A stretch of DNA of 64,000 bases from Halalkaliarchaeum sp. AArc-CO (GTDB lineage: Archaea; Halobacteriota; Halobacteria; Halobacteriales; Haloferacaceae). How positions within the stretch are numbered: position 1 is the first letter of the stretch; every line of letters begins with the position of its first letter. Where the stretch lies: the NCBI RefSeq assembly GCF_024972735.1, contig NZ_CP087723.1:1302001-1366000 (forward strand), given 5' to 3'. The translations under genes and the position numbers were made by a program. Below, piece by piece: positions 58,719-64,000 of the stretch. The notes under the pieces were generated by a model, which ran no database searches, was not told the DNA's origin, and saw only the letters and a program-made list of their open reading frames with translations.

Positions 58719-60054
58719 GGAGCAGGTGACCCTGGATGATCTTGACGAGGTAGCTGATGAGGCCGGTTCGAGTACGAATGGGTGGCAACAAATCGAAATG
58801 GGGGAGTTAGCCGAATATCAAAACGGAAATGCTTTTAGTAAGAGTGAATGGACCGACGACGGGTATCCCATAATTCGCATCCAGAATCTCACAGGAGAGC
58901 AGGAGGAGTTCAATTATTTCGACGGGGAATTAGAAGATCGCTATAGAGTCAAAAACGGCGACCTTCTTTTGTCGTGGTCAGCCACAATTGATGTTTTCGA
59001 GTGGAATGGGCCAGAGGCGGCTTTGAATCAACACATCTACAGAGTTGACACCACAGACCAGGTAAATGAGATATTCTTCCGGTTCAAGTTAGAAGAACTC
59101 CTTCCACGTTTAGAGGCTCTATCGCACGGGAGTACGATGAAACACGTCCGGAAGGCCGATCTGGTCAATCTTGACGCTGATATTCCACCACTCGAAGAAC
59201 AGCGCAAAATCGCCAGCGTGCTCTACACCGTTGATCAGGCGATTCAGAAGACGGAAGCAATTTCCCAGCAATTATCCACCCTTCGACGAGGGCTTCGTCA
59301 GGATATTTTCAGTGGACAGGTGGGCCGTAGAGATACAAAGAGTACCAGAACTGGTCCAATAAGCATAGAAATCCCACGAGAGTGGGAAGTTAGACCTCTT
59401 GGTGATTTTGTGGATGAGTTTGTCGGCGGTGCCACGTTGTCGAAAGATGATTTCACCGAAAAGGGGGTGAGTGTATTGCCAAAAAAGGCGGTTAATGACA
59501 TCGGAATCGCCGCTGTTGATGGGGACGAACGACAGTTCTGCTCCGAAGATACCGCCCAGGAAAACCAGACGAACTTAGTTGATTCTCAATATCTTATCAC
59601 GGCACTCCGGGATTTGAACGCTGACGCGCCAAGTATCGGTCGGATTGTTAAGATCTCACCTGAATCTAAGTACCCAGATGGTGACCAATTTTTACTCGCC
59701 CAGGGAGTCCATGGGATAAAAACATCCCAGAAAATTCTTAATGATTATCTGATTGAAGTCTCGAACTGCGGTTGGTATCGGAGATACGTGAAGAGTATCT
59801 CGGTCGGAAGTACCCAAATTCACATCCGCAACGATGAGTTTCTTGATATCAAAATTCCGGTTCCACCACTGGAAGAACAGCAGGAAATCGCCACCCGTCT
59901 CCGGGACATCGTACGACTCCAATCTAAGCAGAACAGCTATCGGGACGGTCTCCAACGCCTCAAACAAGGCCTCATGCAGGACCTCCTCTCGGGCGAGGTC
60001 CGCACCCACGACACGGACATCGAGATCGTAGACAAAGTCCTCCAGCATGACTAA
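58711..60054 (+). CDS. hsdS: Type I restriction-modification specificity subunit
   Basis: 447 aa, two target-recognition domains, each followed by a conserved helical region. The repeats PPLEEQRKIASVLYTVDQAIQ (about 160-180) and PPLEEQQEIATRLRDIVRLQ (about 385-405) mark the two half-subunits. The TRD-coding parts (58790-59850) are markedly more AT-rich than hsdM and hsdR, which fits horizontal exchange of specificity domains. It binds a bipartite DNA site; the target cannot be read from sequence. The start overlaps hsdM, and the stop overlaps hsdR by 8 bp. Confidence 0.95.
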   Translation: MSEEQVTLDDLDEVADEAGSSTNGWQQIEMGELAEYQNGNAFSKSEWTDDGYPIIRIQNLTGEQEEFNYFDGELEDRYRVKNGDLLLSWSATIDVFEWNGPEAALNQHIYRVDTTDQVNEIFFRFKLEELLPRLEALSHGSTMKHVRKADLVNLDADIPPLEEQRKIASVLYTVDQAIQKTEAISQQLSTLRRGLRQDIFSGQVGRRDTKSTRTGPISIEIPREWEVRPLGDFVDEFVGGATLSKDDFTEKGVSVLPKKAVNDIGIAAVDGDERQFCSEDTAQENQTNLVDSQYLITALRDLNADAPSIGRIVKISPESKYPDGDQFLLAQGVHGIKTSQKILNDYLIEVSNCGWYRRYVKSISVGSTQIHIRNDEFLDIKIPVPPLEEQQEIATRLRDIVRLQSKQNSYRDGLQRLKQGLMQDLLSGEVRTHDTDIEIVDKVLQHD

Positions 60055-63007
60055 CGAACAACCATCCGAGGGCGGCCTTCAGACGTCGGTCCTCCAGTGG
60101 CTCGACGGCCTCGGATGGGAGACCTACAACCCCGACGAAGGTCACGGCGCGACGGTCCTCGACGAGCGATACGGTCGCCAGCGTTCGGAGGTCGTCTACT
60201 GGGATCTGCTCGCGGAGACCGTCGTCGAGATCAATGACGAACTGACCGAGGCCAACGTCGACCGGTTCCTGAACTCGCTTCGACGCGACCTCGACCACGA
60301 CAACCTGCTCGACGGCAACGAAGCGTTCTACGAGATCCTAACCACGGGCAAGAAACACACCGTCGACCAGCAACACAACGGGACGAAGACAATCTACGCC
60401 GACCTGATCGACTTCGAAAACCCCGAGAACAACCGGCTTCACGCCGTCGACGAGTTCGCCGTCTCCCGACGCGGCTCAATCCGTCCCGACGTAACCCTCC
60501 TCGTCAACGGGATCCCCAGCGTCCAGATGGAGCTGAAGTCCGTCACCCAGGACAACGACTTCTACGACGCCATCACCGACCTCCAAGCCTACGAGGAAAA
60601 GGTCCCACGAGCGTTCATCCCGACGCTGTTCAACGTCGCCGCCGACCAGAGTGTCCTCCAGTACGGAGCCGTCGGTGCCCCCCGCGAGTTCTATCAGGGG
60701 TGGACGACCGCGCCCGAGCGCTACCAGTCGGACAACGACGTCAAGCAGGCCGTCCAGGCCCTGCTGAACCCTCAGACGCTGCTCGACGTCCTGAAGTACT
60801 TCGTCTTCTACGAGGAGCGTCCCGACCAAGACGCGAAGATCATCCCCCGCCACATGCAGTACTATGCGGTCAAGCGGATCCTCAACCGGGTCGAGCGCGG
60901 CGAACACCGGAAGGGACTGATCTGGCACACCCAGGGATCGGGGAAGTCGTTCACGATGCTGTTCACGGCGAAGAACCTCCTCGAACGCGATATTCTCGAC
61001 GCACCGCAACTGTTCGTCGTCGTCGACACGGACAAACTCAACAGCCAGATGCGCGACCAGCTCGCGAACCTCTCCTTCGAGCGCTGGACCGAAGCCGAGA
61101 GCATCGAGGGGCTCGAAGACACCATCGCGGCGGGCCGGAGCGAACTCGTCGTTACGACCATCCAGAAGTTCCAGGACGTCGACCCCGGCGTCCAGTCGAC
61201 CGACGAGGCCGTCGTCATGTCCGACGAGGCCCATCGGTTCATGGAGGCCGACCTCGGGAGCCGGCTCGAAGCCGCCCTTCCCGACGCCTACCACTTCGGC
61301 TTCACTGGGACGCCCGTCCGGGAGGGCGACCGCGAGAAGGACCGCAACACGTTCGACGAGTTCTCCCCCGAGGACGAGGAGTACCTCCACCGCTACTCGA
61401 TCAAGGACGGCATCGACGACGAACTGATCCTCCCGGTCTTCTTCCGGCTCCGTCACGAGATGGACTGGGACGTCGACGAGGCTGGCCTCGACGAGGAGTT
61501 CGACGAGGCGTTCGCCACCCTCCCCAAAGAGGAGAAGCTGGCGATCATCCGCGACCACGTCACCAGTCGGATGCTCGCCGAGATCGAGCCCCGCGTCGAG
61601 CGCGTGGTCGCCGAGATCGACGATCACTTCGACGGCGTCGAGAAGAACGGCTGGAAGGGCATGGTCGTCACGCCGAGTCGGAAGTCGGCGGCCATGTACG
61701 GGGAACGGCTGATCGACCGTCGAGGCGAGGACGCCGTCGACGTGCTCTTTACCACGACCCAGAACGACCCTGATCTGCTCCAGCAGTTCCACACCGACCC
61801 CGGCGAGCGCGACCAGATCGTCCGGGACTTCAAAAACGAAGACGAGCCCAAACTGCTCGTGGTCCACAACATGCTCCTGACGGGCTTCGACGCCCCCGTC
61901 CTGAAGACGATGTACCTGGACCGGGAACTCCGGGATCACACCCTCATGCAGGCCATCGCCCGGACGAACCGGCCAGCTGACGGCAAGGAGAATGGCGAGA
62001 TCGTCGACTTCCAGGGCGTGTTCGAGAACATCGACGACGCTCTCGACTACGACGACGAGACGAAACAGTACGCCGCCCAGGACAGCGAGCAACTGTTCGA
62101 GAAGCTCCAGAATCAACTCGACGCCGTCCTCGACATCTTCGAGGGGATTCCCCGCGAGGACAGCCAGGAAGTCGTCGACGAGTGTCTCGACCGAGTGAGC
62201 ACCCACCCCGAGAAGCGCGAGTTCAAGCAAGGGTTCCGACGACTCCAGGACCTCTACGAGTCCGTCTCGCCCGACCGCCGACTCGTCGAGGAGCGGATCG
62301 ACGAGGACTACGGCTGGCTCGGGCGGATCCACACGGCCTTCCAGCGGACGGCCAACCGGTCGGAACGGCCCGAAGACGAAATGCGCGAAAAGACCCGCGA
62401 GATCGTCGAGGAGCACGTCGACATCGGCGAGATCAAGCGGGACTACCCGGTCTACGAACTCGGCGCGGAGTACCTGGAAGACCTCGATCACCTCAGAAGT
62501 GACGCCGCGAAGGCGTCAACGATTGCCCACGCCATCCAGGAGAGCACGCAATCCCGAATGGGCCAGAACCCCCGCTACGAACGACTGAGTGAGCGTGTGA
62601 CCGACATCGTCGAGGCGTGGCAGGCCGGCGACCGAGCCGATCCCGAGGCCGTCGAGGCGCTCCGCGAGGTCGAAGCGGCGGTGCTCGCGATCGACGAAGA
62701 GGCCAATAAGTGCGGGATGTCAGACGCCGAGTTCGCCATCTTCACCGATCTCACCGAGGAGCGCGATCTTGATCTCTCGGAGGACACCGCCGAAGCACTC
62801 GCCCGCGACATCGTCGCCGAGTTCGACGACCGCGTCGACACGAGTTACGAGGGCTGGGAGACGAACGACCAGACGGTCAAGGAGATCGAGCTTGTACTGT
62901 TGGATGTACTGGTGAAAGAACACGACCGGGGTGAACTGGTCACCGACGAGTTCATCGACGCCGTCCATACCTACCTGATTCAAAACTATGTCGCAGACGA
63001 GGCGTAA
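60047..63007 (+). CDS. hsdR: Type I restriction-modification motor and nuclease subunit
   Basis: 986 aa. The N-terminal PD-ExK nuclease has RPDVTLLVNGIPSVQMELKS, with ELK at 162-164. Two RecA-like motor domains follow: Walker A TQGSGKS (about 295-301), DEAH box SDEAHRF (about 393), FGFTGTP, and motif VI QAIARTNRP. A helical C-terminal domain binds the HsdM2S core. It translocates DNA with ATP and cuts at collision points. No disruption is visible, so the system should be active. The ATG overlaps the hsdS stop; the metallopeptidase gene overlaps its 3' end by 20 bp. Confidence 0.95.
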   Translation: MTNEQPSEGGLQTSVLQWLDGLGWETYNPDEGHGATVLDERYGRQRSEVVYWDLLAETVVEINDELTEANVDRFLNSLRRDLDHDNLLDGNEAFYEILTTGKKHTVDQQHNGTKTIYADLIDFENPENNRLHAVDEFAVSRRGSIRPDVTLLVNGIPSVQMELKSVTQDNDFYDAITDLQAYEEKVPRAFIPTLFNVAADQSVLQYGAVGAPREFYQGWTTAPERYQSDNDVKQAVQALLNPQTLLDVLKYFVFYEERPDQDAKIIPRHMQYYAVKRILNRVERGEHRKGLIWHTQGSGKSFTMLFTAKNLLERDILDAPQLFVVVDTDKLNSQMRDQLANLSFERWTEAESIEGLEDTIAAGRSELVVTTIQKFQDVDPGVQSTDEAVVMSDEAHRFMEADLGSRLEAALPDAYHFGFTGTPVREGDREKDRNTFDEFSPEDEEYLHRYSIKDGIDDELILPVFFRLRHEMDWDVDEAGLDEEFDEAFATLPKEEKLAIIRDHVTSRMLAEIEPRVERVVAEIDDHFDGVEKNGWKGMVVTPSRKSAAMYGERLIDRRGEDAVDVLFTTTQNDPDLLQQFHTDPGERDQIVRDFKNEDEPKLLVVHNMLLTGFDAPVLKTMYLDRELRDHTLMQAIARTNRPADGKENGEIVDFQGVFENIDDALDYDDETKQYAAQDSEQLFEKLQNQLDAVLDIFEGIPREDSQEVVDECLDRVSTHPEKREFKQGFRRLQDLYESVSPDRRLVEERIDEDYGWLGRIHTAFQRTANRSERPEDEMREKTREIVEEHVDIGEIKRDYPVYELGAEYLEDLDHLRSDAAKASTIAHAIQESTQSRMGQNPRYERLSERVTDIVEAWQAGDRADPEAVEALREVEAAVLAIDEEANKCGMSDAEFAIFTDLTEERDLDLSEDTAEALARDIVAEFDDRVDTSYEGWETNDQTVKEIELVLLDVLVKEHDRGELVTDEFIDAVHTYLIQNYVADEA

Positions 63008-63713
63008 GCGAACGACGACGCTGGCCGGCGAGCAAGTGATCTACGAGGTCTCGCGGAGCGACGACGCCACACAGCCCCGGATCGACGCGGGGATCGACGG
63101 GATTACCGTCATTGTACCCTCAGACGCCCACGAGGATCCGGAGGCGATCCTGTCGGAAAACGCGACATGGGTGCTCGACAAGAAGGCGAAGTTCGAGCGC
63201 TATCGGGACGACGTCCCGGATCGAACGTTCGAGCCCGGTGAAACGTTCCCGTACCTGGGCGAAGAGCACGAACTCGTCGTCGAGCCCCGACAGAAGTCCG
63301 TCGTCGAGGACGAGACAATCCGTCTCCGACGAAGCGCGGTCGAACAGTCGTCGGTCAAGCGGGCCCTTCGGAACTTCTACCGACGTCAGGCCCGCGAATA
63401 TCTCTCCGAGCGTCTCGACCACTTCGCCGACGAGATGGGGCTGGAGTACGACGGCCTCGAAATCAGGAACCAGCGGACCCGCTGGGGGAGTTGTTCGACG
63501 AACGGCACGATCAGCCTGAACTGGCGGCTGCTGATGGCCCCGCAGGACATCGTCGACTACGTGGTCGTCCACGAACTCGCCCACCTACGAGAGCCCAATC
63601 ACACCGACGCTTTCTGGTCGCTCGTGGCCGAGCACGATCCCCGCTACGAGGCACACGCCGAGTGGCTGGAGGAGCACAGCGCCAGACTCGTGTTCAGTCG
63701 CGAGGATCTCTAG
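62988..63713 (+). CDS. YgjP-type (DUF45) zinc metallopeptidase
   Basis: 241 aa, starting inside hsdR (20-bp overlap), so translation is coupled. The C-terminal domain has NQRTRWGSCSTNGTISLNWRL, typical of YgjP/DUF45, followed by the zinc site HELAHLREPNH (H195, E196, H199) and a distal acidic residue. YgjP genes are often cotranscribed with type I restriction genes in bacteria, and their role there is unresolved: possibly control of the endonuclease by proteolysis, like the ClpXP alleviation of HsdR. Here the overlap makes a functional link likely. Confidence 0.9.
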   Translation: MSQTRRKRTTTLAGEQVIYEVSRSDDATQPRIDAGIDGITVIVPSDAHEDPEAILSENATWVLDKKAKFERYRDDVPDRTFEPGETFPYLGEEHELVVEPRQKSVVEDETIRLRRSAVEQSSVKRALRNFYRRQAREYLSERLDHFADEMGLEYDGLEIRNQRTRWGSCSTNGTISLNWRLLMAPQDIVDYVVVHELAHLREPNHTDAFWSLVAEHDPRYEAHAEWLEEHSARLVFSREDL

Positions 63714-64000
63714 GTCGTCCCGACCCGTGGAACCCGCTGTGAGCCGTCTCTGACACCCACGATGAAGTAAGACTACCCATACCACTCAGCCATCGTCGGA
63801 TGATCACGAGAGGGGTCACAGAGGCGTCCCCAGGAGGCTGAGAGAGGCCTCAGGTTCGTGTGACTGACCGAAACCCGGACTGCTGACGCTGGCTGCGCCG
63901 GAGGGATCGAGGAAGAGAGCAGGAGGTGATTCTGAAGATCTCTGGGGTGTCGCTGACGGTTCAGACGGAGTCTGGATCCCTGTCGGTAAGCGCCGACAAG
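63714..64000. other. Intergenic end of the window
   Basis: No gene. One weak copy of the palindrome (GCTGACGGTTCAGAC, 63952-63966) shows that the element continues. The far attachment site must lie beyond the window. Confidence 0.5.

Noticed and set aside
60764-60779. Additional copy of the element palindrome inside hsdR
   Set aside because: CTGAACCCTCAGAC here encodes the ordinary LLNPQT segment and has lost part of one half-site; chance similarity is enough.
60476-62491. 671-codon frame antisense to hsdR
   Set aside because: Shadow of the hsdR codon pattern; the protein is an implausible Val/Leu/Asp-rich string without motifs.

Overview
The window is chromosomal DNA from a halophilic archaeon (class Halobacteria). 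The evidence is high GC, strongly acidic proteins, Tat/lipobox lipoproteins, PGF-CTERM surface anchors, archaeal GatD, TrmB regulators, UPF0212, type 2 IPP isomerase, and many small families that I know only from haloarchaea. The genus cannot be fixed from the sequence. No rRNA, CRISPR array or intact insertion sequence was seen.

Layout. 1-5.5 kb: metal and redox genes (a SafE/TauE-like exporter end, a CcoI-type Cu(+) ATPase and an HdrA/MvhD-like polyferredoxin with a repeat tail). 5.5-15.4 kb: two divergent TrmB regulators, small wHTH and membrane proteins, a threonine-synthase homologue that has lost its PLP lysine, SurE, UPF0212, two tandem lipoprotein paralogues and a ZIP transporter. 15.5-23.1 kb: GatD, a GNAT protein, a BtuF/BtuCD-type cobalamin importer and Trm5.

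23.2-26.3 kb: tRNA-Thr(CGT) followed by a 91-bp sequence that recurs as a direct repeat 2.9 kb downstream. Between the repeats lie decayed fragments and one clean two-gene operon: a 76-aa peptide with a Cys-rich tail, preceded by a leaderless promoter, then a 435-aa helical protein of unknown function. This looks like a ribosomally made, modified peptide locus and is the best candidate for something undescribed here.

26.4-52.5 kb: ordinary chromosome with SDR and VOC enzymes, divergent Dpp-type permeases, SLC13 and MFS carriers, FKBP, CutA, a soluble chemotaxis transducer fused to an OpuAC-like ligand domain, Fni, an AGE epimerase, two FAD oxidoreductases, a histidine-kinase remnant, a PGF-CTERM surface protein and an aldehyde:ferredoxin oxidoreductase. 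Two copies of an 82-bp nested palindrome each begin exactly at the stop codon of a minus-strand gene.

53.2 kb to the end: an integrated element. A 26-nt tRNA 3'-end fragment (tRNA-Tyr-like) sits beside a tyrosine integrase. It is followed by small cargo genes, a gene-poor stretch carrying about a dozen copies of the palindrome GTCTGA-N4-TCAGAC, an HTH protein, and a complete type I restriction-modification operon (hsdM-hsdS-hsdR) with an overlapping YgjP-type metallopeptidase. The far end of the element lies beyond the window.
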